DNA from: Cohaesibacter intestini
Lineage (GTDB): Bacteria > Pseudomonadota > Alphaproteobacteria > Rhizobiales > Cohaesibacteraceae
Direction of reading: 5' to 3'
Assembly: GCF_003324485.1 (NCBI RefSeq)
Contig: NZ_QODK01000002.1
Location: 620,001-684,000 of the forward strand
DNA: 64,000 bases
Shown: piece by piece, positions 44,096 through 53,242 of the stretch
Layout of the letters: the number at the start of each line of letters is the position of its first letter
How positions within the stretch are numbered: position 1 is the stretch's first letter
Translations under genes and position numbers: made by a program
The notes under the pieces: model-generated
Told to the model about the DNA's origin: nothing
The model's input: only the letters and a program-made list of their open reading frames with translations
Database searches by the model: none

Positions 44096-44730
44096 TAGGC
44101 TGTCTGGTGGCTTCTGAGATACGAGATCACCATTCGCACCACCTCTTCAGCGACAACGTCTATATATCCAGAATGACCATGGAGGACAGCGCGGTGGATG
44201 CTGCCCTCCACCGTCTCACGGATGACAAGTGCAGTGGCTGTGATGTTACGAATAGGAAGCTCGCTGGCCAGACGCTGAAACAGTCTTTGTTGTGCTGCGT
44301 CGATCTTTTCGGACATGGCGGCTCTGCTTTCCGCATTGACCGATACTGGCACGACTTCGGTCAGGACGCGATGCAACTCAGGCTCATTTTGGTGGAGGTC
44401 AACCGTTGCCCGAACCAGCCTGCGGATCGCATCGTCAAGCGGCAACGATTCCGCTTCTGCAAATGCCTTCTCCATGATGGCAGACGTCTCATGATGATGT
44501 CGACGCTGCAACTCCTCGATGATCTCATCGCGATTGGAGAAATATTGATACAGCGACCCAATGCTCATTCCGGCTCTTTCGGCAATGCGTGTCGTATTGG
44601 TGGCTTCATATCCGACGTCTGCCAGCAGCAACTGCGTACTCTCTAATACCGCTTCCACCATGACTTTTGCTCGCTCCTGTTTGGGGCGCCGGCGAACGGA
44701 CGATTGAGATGGCGTTTTCTTGCTGTTCAT
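44095..44730 (-). CDS. TetR-family transcriptional regulator
   Basis: The protein has 211 residues. N-terminal helix-turn-helix about 22-70 (TTRIAERAGMSIGSLYQYFS, NRDEIIEEL), then an all-helical ligand domain ending in VVAEEVVRMVISYL. The ATG at 44730 is chosen because GGAG lies 7 bases upstream; an in-frame start at 44757 has none. It is divergent from the membrane-anchored FAH-like gene, and repeated TAAGTCA motifs in the shared promoter suggest that it controls that gene (inference). Confidence 0.92.
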   Translation of the reverse strand: MNSKKTPSQSSVRRRPKQERAKVMVEAVLESTQLLLADVGYEATNTTRIAERAGMSIGSLYQYFSNRDEIIEELQRRHHHETSAIMEKAFAEAESLPLDDAIRRLVRATVDLHQNEPELHRVLTEVVPVSVNAESRAAMSEKIDAAQQRLFQRLASELPIRNITATALVIRETVEGSIHRAVLHGHSGYIDVVAEEVVRMVISYLRSHQTA

Positions 44731-44793
44731 CAGAGTGCTCCGTGCTCGGTAGAACATGAATGAGAGGCTTCGTGCTTTATGATCAAGTGAATT

Positions 44794-44822
44794 TTAGTCA
44801 TATAAGTCAGAAAGATAAGTCA
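44794..44822. promoter_or_regulatory. Direct repeats T(T/A)AGTCA in the tetR / FAH-like promoter region
   Basis: Copies at 44794-44800, 44803-44809 and 44816-44822 in the AT-rich divergent spacer. TetR proteins normally bind inverted repeats, so these could instead be a different regulator's site or part of a longer operator. Confidence 0.35.
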
Positions 44823-44917
44823 ATCATTGCGGTCAATCGAATGCGAATTAAAAATATGAGTGATTCTTCATATTATGGCACTGTCAGACAATTTTCCAAG
44901 CCTCGTTTGGGGATATT

Positions 44918-46147
44918 TTGAAAATAGTGAAGGAATGCACTTTGAGATATTTCTATTACATTATTGTTGCAATCGCGGCCTGCTATGGGGCGTTATTCGT
45001 CGCCTTGCAATTGCCAATGGTGTCGCGCACCCAACCCATCGAGGCGGCGTTGCCGATCTCCCAGCTTGCAAATCCGGGTAAGGCCTTGACCTTTGCACGC
45101 GCCAATGTTGACGGCATGCCCCATATGCTGCTGGTCACCGAGTTGACGGGGCAAGGAGCCAAGGCCATCGATCTCAGTGTGATGGCTGGGAGAGACCTCA
45201 ATGATCCTTTTGATGCTCTGGACCATTTTGGACGACCGGCACTCGTCCAGATGGCTGATGCGCACCAGAAGACGGCCCAGTCGTTCGATCAGACGCAGTT
45301 GCTTGCAGCTGTTCAAGGCTCCCGACATATTTCCTTTGGAACGAACTTTCTCGATCACGGAACAGAGGTGCACAACGAAACCCCGTTCTATTTTCCCCGC
45401 CTCACCGAACCAACTCCCTCCATATCCAGCCTGCCAATCGACCCCGAGCACCAGATGATTGATTATGAGGTGGAACTTTGCATGAGCTTTGACCGCCCCA
45501 TCGCAAAGCTCGAAGATTTTGACGCGGCGCGGAAGCTGGTTTTCCTTTGCGGAGACTTCAGTGATCGCAAGGTGATGCTGGACGGAATGCCTGACAATGA
45601 AGAAACCCTCAGTGGCATTGGTTTTACGGATGCAAAGAGCTTGCCCGGATTCTTCCCCACCGGCCCCTATATGGTGGTGCCAGATGACTGGCAGGCCTTC
45701 ATTGCAAGCGAGGTGATTGGCACCAGCCTGAACGGCGAGCCTATGCAGTTGACCACTGGCAACATGATGATCGAGGACTTCCGCGCCATGACCGATATTG
45801 CCTTGAAGAGCGGATCAGAGACAAAATGGACTCATCACGGCAACCCGGTTGGCCTGCTGCCCACGGGGCGCATCGAGACCCAGCAAGTGCTTCTGTCCGG
45901 CACCACCGAAGGGGTGTTGTTTCGTCCCCCCAGCCTCAAAGCCAAGATCACCCTAGGTGCAAAATACGCCATGACAGGGCGTTTCTTGACCGGAATGTCG
46001 GGATTTCGATCAGTCGTCAATGACTCGATCAACGCCGCAATCACCGACAAGATCATGCTAATGCCCGGTGACAAGGTAAAGCACCATTCCAGCCGCCTTG
46101 GCACGATCGTCACAACAATCAAAAAGCGAAATTTGGACATGCCCTGA
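44918..46147 (+). CDS. Membrane-anchored fumarylacetoacetate-hydrolase-like protein
   Basis: The protein has 409 residues. A signal-anchor helix at about 12-32 (YYIIVAIAACYGALFVALQL) precedes an FAH-fold domain. The domain shows FLDHGTEVHNETPFYFPRLT, the acidic metal-ligand motif DYEVELCMSFD (Glu-x-Glu) and FLCGDFSDRK (metal Asp). The Glu/Glu/Asp set needed for the divalent metal is kept, so the enzyme may be active. FAH-family hydrolases and decarboxylases are normally cytoplasmic, so an N-terminal membrane segment that would place the catalytic domain in the periplasm is unusual. The TTG start at 44918 has GGGGA 4 bases upstream; a GTG at 44927 is an alternative that shortens but does not remove the helix. 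Divergent from tetR. Confidence 0.82.
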   Translation: MKIVKECTLRYFYYIIVAIAACYGALFVALQLPMVSRTQPIEAALPISQLANPGKALTFARANVDGMPHMLLVTELTGQGAKAIDLSVMAGRDLNDPFDALDHFGRPALVQMADAHQKTAQSFDQTQLLAAVQGSRHISFGTNFLDHGTEVHNETPFYFPRLTEPTPSISSLPIDPEHQMIDYEVELCMSFDRPIAKLEDFDAARKLVFLCGDFSDRKVMLDGMPDNEETLSGIGFTDAKSLPGFFPTGPYMVVPDDWQAFIASEVIGTSLNGEPMQLTTGNMMIEDFRAMTDIALKSGSETKWTHHGNPVGLLPTGRIETQQVLLSGTTEGVLFRPPSLKAKITLGAKYAMTGRFLTGMSGFRSVVNDSINAAITDKIMLMPGDKVKHHSSRLGTIVTTIKKRNLDMP

Positions 46148-46335
46148 CCCACTTGAGGCTATTCGATCTATCGTGATCCGCGACAAATAGAAAAAGGTGC
46201 ATCGGATTTCCCATCGAGTTTTGGGTGCCAAACCGCCAGCCGAGAAGAATAGTCTTGAAAAGACACAATTTGATTGTAGCCAATTCGCTTACTTGGTTAC
46301 GGTTGAAAACCCGATTTTGGAGAAGGTAAGGCACA

Positions 46336-46845
46336 ATGACGCTCGAACGAAAAGTCGCGAATGTTTTTAGGCTTACAGATGAAAACTGGATGAAGCATTC
46401 CAACCCTTGGAGTGTCTGGACAAGATATTCTGTCCTCCCCATTATTGTATTGGCTTTTTGGTGTCGGGTCTGGATCGGCTGGTGGTGTTTGATCCCAGGG
46501 CTCGCATCCTTGTTTTGGATGTTTTTGAATCCCATCTTTTTTCCCAAACCAAAATCAACAAAGAACTGGGCCTCCAGATCGGTGCTGGGCGAAAGGGTTT
46601 ATCTCAACAGGGACAGGATCGACATTCCGGAGATTCACAAAACTCCTCTTTACTCGATACTCAATACGATTTCTTCAATCGGTATGCTGATAGCAATCTG
46701 GTCGATCATCTACTACTCCATTTGGGGCGCAGTCCTTGGCGTCGCCTTGGCCTATCTGGGGAAAAGTTGGTACCTTGATCGAATGGTCTGGCTATATGAA
46801 ATGATGAAGTCGGAAAGCGAAGAATACCAAAGTTGGGACTACTAG
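46336..46845 (+). CDS. Small membrane protein, DUF6653-like
   Basis: The protein has 169 residues. The N-terminus VANVFRLTDENWMKHSNPWS is followed by two hydrophobic segments (about 31-66) and a second pair (about 110-145). The pattern recalls the DUF6653 family as I remember it; the name needs checking. Function unknown. An AGAAGG site lies 7 bases before the ATG. It is a single gene 188 bases after the FAH-like gene, with no obvious partner. Confidence 0.7.
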   Translation: MTLERKVANVFRLTDENWMKHSNPWSVWTRYSVLPIIVLAFWCRVWIGWWCLIPGLASLFWMFLNPIFFPKPKSTKNWASRSVLGERVYLNRDRIDIPEIHKTPLYSILNTISSIGMLIAIWSIIYYSIWGAVLGVALAYLGKSWYLDRMVWLYEMMKSESEEYQSWDY

Positions 46846-46867
46846 AACGCTCGCTCTGTTTTCCTTT

Positions 46868-47312
<445 letters not shown>

Positions 47313-47394
47313 CCAATGAAACACATCTGTGTTTCGCGCAATCCATGACAAACCGCCTGCCAGAAGGCAAGTCAAGAAACCGGAATTCTTGAAG

Positions 47395-47472
<78 letters not shown>

Positions 47473-47676
47473 TCATGGAAGTGTCATCTTTATAGAGGCC
47501 TTCGCAGAATATGAAACCCCCAAATCCGGTTTTCCCCTTCTTTCCTCGAAGGGCTGGTTTGTTCTGCTTGCATAGCCTTTCAAAAGGTAAGAGAATCCGC
47601 GTCTTGCCTTTTCAGATGAAACCAAGGCGCATTCAGAACAGCAACTCGACGACGGTCAAGCGGACCAGACAAACCC

Positions 47677-47699
47677 AAAATCCGGGCCCCATTCCCGGA
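47677..47699 (-). terminator. Intrinsic terminator after smpB
   Basis: A 6-bp G+C stem (47681-47686 with 47694-47699) and a 7-base loop, followed on the minus strand by TTTT, 13 bases after the smpB stop. The rest of 47473-47712 holds no gene and must contain the promoter of the two tRNA genes. Confidence 0.6.
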
Positions 47700-47712
47700 T
47701 GGATGGCTGATC

Positions 47713-48195
47713 TTATCCCCGCTCACGCATCAAGCGGGCTTTGTCGCGCTGCCAGTCGCGCTTCTTGGCGTCCTGCCGCTTGTCATAGTCCTTCTTGCCC
47801 TTCGCCAGGGCTATCGCCAGCTTGGCAATACCCTTGTCATTGAAATAGAGCTTCAGCGGCACAATGGTCATCCCATCGCGCTGGACCCCTTGCAGCAATT
47901 TGGCGATTTCGCGTTTATGCAACAGCAATTTGCGTGGACGGCGTGGTTCGTGGTTGAACCGATTGCCCTGATCATATTCGGGTATATTGGAATTGATCAG
48001 GACAATTTCACCATTTTCGTCTGACGCATAAGACTCGGCAATGTTGGCAACACCCAGCCGCAAGGACTTCACTTCCGTGCCCTTGAGCTGCAGCCCTGCC
48101 TCGATCACATCGCCGATCTCATAATTGTGTCGCGCTTTCCGATTCTCCGCGACAACACGGTTGTTCGGATCGCTTTTCTTCTTTTTCTGTGCCAT
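47713..48195 (-). CDS. smpB: SsrA-binding protein SmpB
   Basis: The protein has 160 residues. It shows the oligonucleotide-binding beta-barrel ([37 protein letters not shown]) and the basic C-terminal tail ([20 protein letters not shown]) that folds in the ribosomal A site. With tmRNA, it rescues stalled ribosomes. It lies 19 bases after dapA, the usual alphaproteobacterial order, and ends at a terminator. The tmRNA gene itself is not in this window. Confidence 0.97.
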   Translation of the reverse strand: MAQKKKKSDPNNRVVAENRKARHNYEIGDVIEAGLQLKGTEVKSLRLGVANIAESYASDENGEIVLINSNIPEYDQGNRFNHEPRRPRKLLLHKREIAKLLQGVQRDGMTIVPLKLYFNDKGIAKLAIALAKGKKDYDKRQDAKKRDWQRDKARLMRERG

Positions 48196-48214
48196 GGCAA
48201 CACAGATAAGCCCT

Positions 48215-49090
48215 TTAGATCAGACCTGCAACCTTCATTGCATCTTCAATCTCGGCTTTCACCTCTTCCTTGGCAGAGATCAGGGGCAGACGGATCTCAT
48301 TTTCGATTTTCCCGAGCACCGACAGTGCATATTTGGCACCAGCCGGGCTTGGCTGGAGGAACATGGCGCGATGCAAAGGGGACAAGAGGTCATGCAATTC
48401 CAGCGCGGTGGTCCAGTCCCCTTCCAGACAAGCCTCCTGGAATCGGCTGCACAGGCGCGGAGCCACGTTTGACGAGACCGAAATACAGCCCACACCACCC
48501 TGCGCGTTGTAACCAAGCGCGGTTGGATCCTCACCGGACAGCTGGATGAAGTCCGGCCCCATTGCCAAACGCTGACGGGTGACGCGGGTAAGGTCTGCGG
48601 TTGCATCCTTGACACCAACGATATTCTCGCAATCCTCAAACAATCGCGCCATGGTCTCGACGCTCATGTCGATTACGGAGCGAGGCGGGATGTTATACAT
48701 GATGATCGGCAAGGAAATCGCATCAGCAACTGCCTTAAAATGCAGATAGAGGCCATCCTGACAAGGCTTGTTATAATAAGGCGTCACCAACAGAACCCCA
48801 TCGGCACCGGCTTTCTCGGCATGTTTGGCAAGATCGATCGCTTCCGTGGTCGAGTTAGAGCCCGCACCCGCAATCACGGGCACACGCCCATTTGCGACCT
48901 TGACGCAGGTTTCGACAACTTTCTTGTGCTCATCATGGCTAAGCGTTGGGGATTCTCCGGTGGTGCCCACCGGTACAAGACCATGCGTACCTTCAGTGAT
49001 TTGCCAGTCGACAAAAGACTCAAAGGCCTTGTAGTCCACAGCGCCGTCACGAAAAGGGGTGATAAGAGCGGTGCAAGATCCTTTGAACAT
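48215..49090 (-). CDS. dapA: 4-hydroxy-tetrahydrodipicolinate synthase (DapA)
   Basis: The protein has 291 residues. It condenses pyruvate with aspartate semialdehyde in lysine/diaminopimelate synthesis. N-terminus [20 protein letters not shown], phosphate-like loop [15 protein letters not shown], catalytic Tyr in [13 protein letters not shown] and Schiff-base Lys in [13 protein letters not shown] are intact. The ATG at 49090 is chosen because AGAGGAA lies 7 bases upstream; an in-frame extension to 49168 is not conserved. It is the first gene of the dapA-smpB operon and divergent from slt, linking precursor synthesis and turnover of peptidoglycan across one promoter region. Confidence 0.96.
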   Translation of the reverse strand: MFKGSCTALITPFRDGAVDYKAFESFVDWQITEGTHGLVPVGTTGESPTLSHDEHKKVVETCVKVANGRVPVIAGAGSNSTTEAIDLAKHAEKAGADGVLLVTPYYNKPCQDGLYLHFKAVADAISLPIIMYNIPPRSVIDMSVETMARLFEDCENIVGVKDATADLTRVTRQRLAMGPDFIQLSGEDPTALGYNAQGGVGCISVSSNVAPRLCSRFQEACLEGDWTTALELHDLLSPLHRAMFLQPSPAGAKYALSVLGKIENEIRLPLISAKEEVKAEIEDAMKVAGLI

Positions 49091-49164
49091 GCTGCGTTTC
49101 CTCTTTTTTGGTGGTCTGAATATTATTTTCAGCGCACCTTTTGTCATTTTAACTAAAAAATCCA

Positions 49165-49204
49165 GCAAATTGCCGAATTAACCGCCATTTCCGGCAATTT
49201 GCCG
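49165..49204. promoter_or_regulatory. Inverted repeat containing two CGGCAATTTGCCG-type elements between dapA and slt
   Basis: GCAAATTGCCG at 49165-49175 pairs perfectly with CGGCAATTTGC at 49192-49202 (11-bp stem, 16-base loop), and the right arm extends to the 13-mer also found at 4250-4262. Position 75-115 bases before the dapA start suggests an operator or attenuating structure. The remaining intergenic sequence up to 49351 shows no gene. Confidence 0.45.
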
Positions 49205-49351
49205 TAAGCTTGGGCGCATAACACCACGATTTGGCCTGTCATGCAACAAAATCGAATCTGTCATCCCCGAAGGGATTTATTCATCATAATTTTGCAAGAT
49301 TGATGTCCCAAAGAAAGATAAACCGATAAATATGAAAATTTTCAAGCAGGT

Positions 49352-51646
49352 ATGCTCTCATCTATGCACAGAATTGCGCTAACGGCCTTAACACTGATCG
49401 CCCTGTCAGCCCAAAGCCTCGCCCAAAGTGCAGGTATCGCCCCGCCTTTGCCGCAGCCAAAGCCGGATGCAGCGCCAGTCGCTGCCCCAGTCGCGGCCCC
49501 TGTGCCGCCCCCTGTGCCGGCTCCACCTGCGGCTGGGTCGATCACCCCTGCTCCGGTCAATCTGACCCGTCAGACCGTCGAGCATCTGATCGACACCCAT
49601 GGCATAGACAACGGCCAGCATCCCGAGAGCCTGTCGGTCCTGCCCAAGACCAAACCGGGTCTCACTCCGATTGCTGCCGCATCCCAGCCAGCAGCAACCA
49701 GCCAACCAGTCAAAGCGGCCTTGCCGAAGGTGGAACGCCATCGCACAGACATTGCCGCACAACGAGGCTCGCTTGAACAGGCCCTTGATGCGCTGTCGAA
49801 ACGCAAGCCCAAGGTGGCTCTGGCGATTCACAAAGGCATGAAGCCTTCGCTTGACCGGGCAATCCTGACCTACATCCTGACCGTCGGCGCCTATCGCGAT
49901 TTTCCTGCCTATGAGATCAAGTCCTTTTATGACCGCAAAACCAACTGGCCCAGTCGCAGCCTGACGGTGCGCAGGATCGAGGAAGCGCTCGCCCGCGAAA
50001 CTCCGCCCGGCCCGGCCCTGTCTCGTGCCTTTGGCAACCAGATCCCGAAATCCACCAGTGCAGCCATTGAGGTGGCCATCGCCCATGCCCGTTCTGGCAA
50101 AGCCAAACAGGCGGCAAGGATCATTCGTCCAATCTGGCGCGGCGAAGGTTTGTCCGCCAAGCTTGAAAGCCGCATCCTGTCGAACCTACGCTCCGTGCTG
50201 GGCCGCGATGACCACTTCCACCGTGCCAGCTATTTGCTCTATCGCGAACGCGCCAATGGGGCAATCCGGATGAAAAAGCTGCTGACCAACGGCCAAAAAC
50301 GTCTGGTCGACGCACGCGTGGCGGTCATCCGCAAAAAACGCAATGCCAGCAGCAAGTTAAGCGCGGTGCCGCGTTCGCTCCGCGCCGATCCGGGCTACAT
50401 CTTTTCTTACATCCAGCATCTGCGCCGCAGCGGCAAGGTCACCAAAGCTGCTGATATGCTGATCAAGGCCCCGCGTGACCCCAAGAAACTAATCAATCAT
50501 CGCGAATGGTGGATTGAACGTCGTCTCCTGTCGCGCATCATGCTCAACAAGGGCGATGCCCGCCGTGCCTACAAGATTGCAGCCCGCCACACGGCCCAGT
50601 CTGGCAAGGATATCTCCGAGGCGGAGTTTCATGCGGGCTTCTTTGCTCTGCGTTATCTCAAGGACCACAAGACCGCAGCGGTGCATTTTGAAAAGAGCTG
50701 GAAACAGGCGAGCCGAGACCGGGACAAATCCCGCGGCCTCTATTGGCAGGGCCGCGCATGGGAAGCCGCTGGCAACCGGCAGGTAGCAGAGAAATTCTAC
50801 AAGGCGGCCGCCAGTCCGGTTTATTATTATGGCCAGCTGGCGCTCGAAGAGCTTGGCCAGACACGGTTGCGCCTGTCCCATCCACCAGCAGCCAGCGCCG
50901 AGGTCAAGGCACGATTTGACCGGCGCGAACTGGTCAAAGCCATCAAGCGCCTGAAGGCAGTGGGTCACGGCAAACGCTCCGGTCCGCTCTTCCGCCATCT
51001 GGCCCGCGCCCTCGATGATCCGTCCGAAATCGCGCTCGCGCACCGTCTGGCCCAGAACTATGGCCTGCATCAATATGCCGTCCAGATCGGCAAGATTGCC
51101 CTTAGTCGTAACATGCCCGCCCACAAGATGGCCTTCCCGCTCAATGTCATTCCACGCTCGGCCAAGACCAATGGCGTCGACAAAGCCCTGATTTATGCCC
51201 TGACCAAGCAGGAAAGCGTCTTCAACATTCAGGCCGTCAGCCATGCCAACGCGCGCGGTTTGATGCAGATGCTGCCCGCCACAGCCAAAAGCACCGCACG
51301 AAAAGTCGGAGTGCGCTATTCTCGCGCCAAGCTGACAAGCGACCCCAAATATGCCGTGCGGCTGGGCAGCCATTTCCTCAAGGAGAATCTCGACCGCTTT
51401 GGCGGCTCCTACATCCTCACTTTCGCGGCCTACAATGCGGGCCCAGGCCGTCCACCCCAGTGGATCGAACGCTTTGGCGATCCGCGCACCAACCGGGTCA
51501 GCGCCATCGATTGGGTGGAACGAATTCCCTTCACCGAAACGCGGGACTATGTCATGAAGCTGATGGAGAATTTGCAGGTTTACGAGGCGCGAATCCATGA
51601 TCGCCCGCTGGACATTTCCAAAGACCTGAAACGCGGCCAGCCATAG
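49352..51646 (+). CDS. Soluble lytic murein transglycosylase (Slt family)
   Basis: The protein has 764 residues with a signal peptide (ALTALTLIALSAQSLAQ) and an Ala/Pro-rich low-complexity stretch about 38-65. A long superhelical helical region (U/L domains, about 110-590) follows, then a C-terminal SLT catalytic domain with catalytic Glu in ALTKQESVFNIQAVSHANAR, then GLMQMLPATAKSTARKVGV and YILTFAAYNAGPGRPPQW. It cleaves glycan strands in the periplasm, forming anhydro-muropeptides. Size fits Slt70-like enzymes plus the Pro-rich insert. Starts at 49352 and 49364 are both weakly supported. Divergent from dapA, a common alphaproteobacterial arrangement. Confidence 0.95.
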   Translation: MLSSMHRIALTALTLIALSAQSLAQSAGIAPPLPQPKPDAAPVAAPVAAPVPPPVPAPPAAGSITPAPVNLTRQTVEHLIDTHGIDNGQHPESLSVLPKTKPGLTPIAAASQPAATSQPVKAALPKVERHRTDIAAQRGSLEQALDALSKRKPKVALAIHKGMKPSLDRAILTYILTVGAYRDFPAYEIKSFYDRKTNWPSRSLTVRRIEEALARETPPGPALSRAFGNQIPKSTSAAIEVAIAHARSGKAKQAARIIRPIWRGEGLSAKLESRILSNLRSVLGRDDHFHRASYLLYRERANGAIRMKKLLTNGQKRLVDARVAVIRKKRNASSKLSAVPRSLRADPGYIFSYIQHLRRSGKVTKAADMLIKAPRDPKKLINHREWWIERRLLSRIMLNKGDARRAYKIAARHTAQSGKDISEAEFHAGFFALRYLKDHKTAAVHFEKSWKQASRDRDKSRGLYWQGRAWEAAGNRQVAEKFYKAAASPVYYYGQLALEELGQTRLRLSHPPAASAEVKARFDRRELVKAIKRLKAVGHGKRSGPLFRHLARALDDPSEIALAHRLAQNYGLHQYAVQIGKIALSRNMPAHKMAFPLNVIPRSAKTNGVDKALIYALTKQESVFNIQAVSHANARGLMQMLPATAKSTARKVGVRYSRAKLTSDPKYAVRLGSHFLKENLDRFGGSYILTFAAYNAGPGRPPQWIERFGDPRTNRVSAIDWVERIPFTETRDYVMKLMENLQVYEARIHDRPLDISKDLKRGQP

Positions 51647-51775
51647 CGCGCAACGCGCGACACTGCTGCGGCCTCTGAGACTTTCTATCTCTTGGCAGCA
51701 GGCATGAGACAGGGTAAGACGAAAAGAGAGGCAGGTTGTTGTCATGACTTGCCTCCTTTTATGGGAGTGACAAGG

Positions 51776-52915
51776 ATGAGCGACCCGATGCAGCCGATTG
51801 TAAGACGGTTTGAAATCACCGCTGGTGACGGACTGATCCTGCGAGGCGAAGTCTTTGGCGATCGCTTGTGGACGGGCACGCCGGTCATTTGCCTGCCGGG
51901 CCTCACCCGCAACAGCCGGGACTTTCACCCCCTTGCGGAGCGTCTTGCCAGCGACCCGGACAATCCCCGCTTCGTGATGATCCTCAACAGCCGCGGACGT
52001 GGTCCGTCCGACTATGACAAGAATCCGGAGAATTACAACATTGTGGTCGAGGCCAATGACGCCCTTCATGCGCTGGCCGCAGCCGGACTGCATGAGGCCA
52101 TTTTCATCGGCACCTCGCGTGGCGGCCTTCTCACCATGGCCATTGCGGCCTTGCGCCCCACCGCCATTGCAGCAGCAGTGATGAATGATATCGGCCCGGT
52201 GATTGACGTCACGGGTCTGGCTCGCATCAAGACCTACCTCAATCGCGCCAAGCCGGTGGAGGACTGGGACGATGCAATCTCGTTCGTCAAGATTGCCAAT
52301 TCCGGTCAGTTCGAAGCCCTGAGCGAAGAAAACTGGCAGCAAATGGCCCAAATGACTTTCCGCGATGACAATGGCAAGCCAGCCAGAGACTATGATATCG
52401 CCATTGCCAAGGCCATGAATGACGTTGATCTTTCAATTCCCTTGCCAGACGCCTGGCCGCAGTTCCTCGCCATGTCCCACGCGCCGGTTCTGGTGCTGCG
52501 CGGCGCACACTCCGACATTCTGAAAGCTGAAACAGTCCGCCAGATGGTGGCCCGCCATCCTGATTGTCAGGCTCACGAAGTGCCGGGACAGGGGCACGCT
52601 CCGCTCTTCGTCAAAGACGAGCTCAACGATTTGGTTGCCGCCTTCCTCGCCGAGGTGGACACAAAGCGCATAGAGCGCACTCCATGTGCCAACCCGGCCT
52701 TCCAGACCGAAACCGAAATCACCTATCTCGAACATCCCAATCAGCCCGATGAGGACAAGATTCCCGAGGCCACACCGGAAGAGGCCCCGCCCCCAAGGGA
52801 GCTGACCGAGGAGGACATTCGCCGCGCCAAAGAGCAGAAACTACAGGATGTGCTCGACATTGCCAGCGAAATGGCAGCCATGGTCGAAGAAGAGAAATCC
52901 GCCTCCCACCGATAG
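51776..52915 (+). CDS. Alpha/beta-fold hydrolase with charged C-terminal extension
   Basis: The protein has 379 residues. Core about 10-270: oxyanion segment VICLPGLTRNSRDFHPLAER, nucleophile Ser in IFIGTSRGGLLTMAI, acid region LVLRGAHSDIL and His in GQGHAPLFVKD. The substrate is unknown; the sequence fits esterase/lactonase-like members. About 90 residues follow the fold, rich in Glu/Pro/Lys and ending in a predicted helix (ELTEEDIRRAKEQKLQDVLD), an unusual tail for this family. The ATG at 51776 has GGGAG 8 bases upstream and lies 129 bases after slt; an in-frame start at 51692 is unlikely. Confidence 0.9.
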   Translation: MSDPMQPIVRRFEITAGDGLILRGEVFGDRLWTGTPVICLPGLTRNSRDFHPLAERLASDPDNPRFVMILNSRGRGPSDYDKNPENYNIVVEANDALHALAAAGLHEAIFIGTSRGGLLTMAIAALRPTAIAAAVMNDIGPVIDVTGLARIKTYLNRAKPVEDWDDAISFVKIANSGQFEALSEENWQQMAQMTFRDDNGKPARDYDIAIAKAMNDVDLSIPLPDAWPQFLAMSHAPVLVLRGAHSDILKAETVRQMVARHPDCQAHEVPGQGHAPLFVKDELNDLVAAFLAEVDTKRIERTPCANPAFQTETEITYLEHPNQPDEDKIPEATPEEAPPPRELTEEDIRRAKEQKLQDVLDIASEMAAMVEEEKSASHR

Positions 52916-52937
52916 CGGGAAATCGCACTTTGCTTGA

Positions 52938-52966
52938 TTGTCTTCTCGACAATTTATCACTAGAAT
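52938..52966 (+). promoter_or_regulatory. Predicted sigma-70-type promoter of the thi operon
   Basis: TTGTCT at 52938-52943 and TAGAAT at 52961-52966 are 17 bases apart. They would start transcription about 7 bases later, at the 5' edge of the TPP riboswitch. Inferred from position and spacing. Confidence 0.5.
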
Positions 52967-52973
52967 GCCGCAC

Positions 52974-53076
52974 TGTCCCGGGGTGCTCGGATGTCTCAAA
53001 GTTGGACAATCCGAGCTGAGATGCACCATCGCGAACCCGTAGAACCTGATCCGGATCACACCGGCGTAGGAAGAGA
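52974..53076 (+). ncRNA. TPP riboswitch (THI element)
   Basis: The universally conserved pieces are present in order: GGGGTGC at 52980, a P3 arm formed by TCGGAT (52987-52992) and ATCCGA (53009-53014), CTGAGATGC at 53016, ACCC at 53035, and AACCTGATCC...CACACCGGCGTAGGAA at 53043-53072. It binds thiamine pyrophosphate and switches off the downstream thiBPQ genes. No T-run terminator follows, so control of translation initiation is more likely; CCTCCCCC at 53162-53169 could pair with the ribosome sites of thiB. Confidence 0.96.
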
Positions 53077-53204
53077 CGAAGCTTTTTCCAAAGCCTCCCT
53101 CCCCACGACCCAATCCGGTCAATCGCTTGGGCGTCTTGCCATCATCATCGTTGGCCGGGCGCCTCCCCCATTGTGACGGCCTGCGCGCTCGCGCAAATCC
53201 CTCA

Positions 53205-53240
53205 CACCCGTTGGAGACAACCCACCCGTTGGAGACAACC
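53205..53240 (+). repeat. Perfect tandem 18-nt repeat duplicating the thiB ribosome-binding site
   Basis: CACCCGTTGGAGACAACC occurs twice without a gap (53205-53222 and 53223-53240). Each copy carries GGAG; the second is 8 bases from the thiB ATG at 53243. The first copy is followed by no start codon at proper distance. Confidence 0.9.
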
Positions 53241-53242
53241 AC

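Noticed and set aside
47511-47843. Plus-strand frame opposite the end of smpB
   Set aside because: It overlaps smpB and its terminator, with no ribosome site and Arg/Pro-rich low-quality translation.
50489-52351. Minus-strand open frame of 620 codons across slt and the alpha/beta hydrolase gene
   Set aside because: It spans the intergenic region and two well-supported plus-strand genes; no ribosome site or domain was seen.
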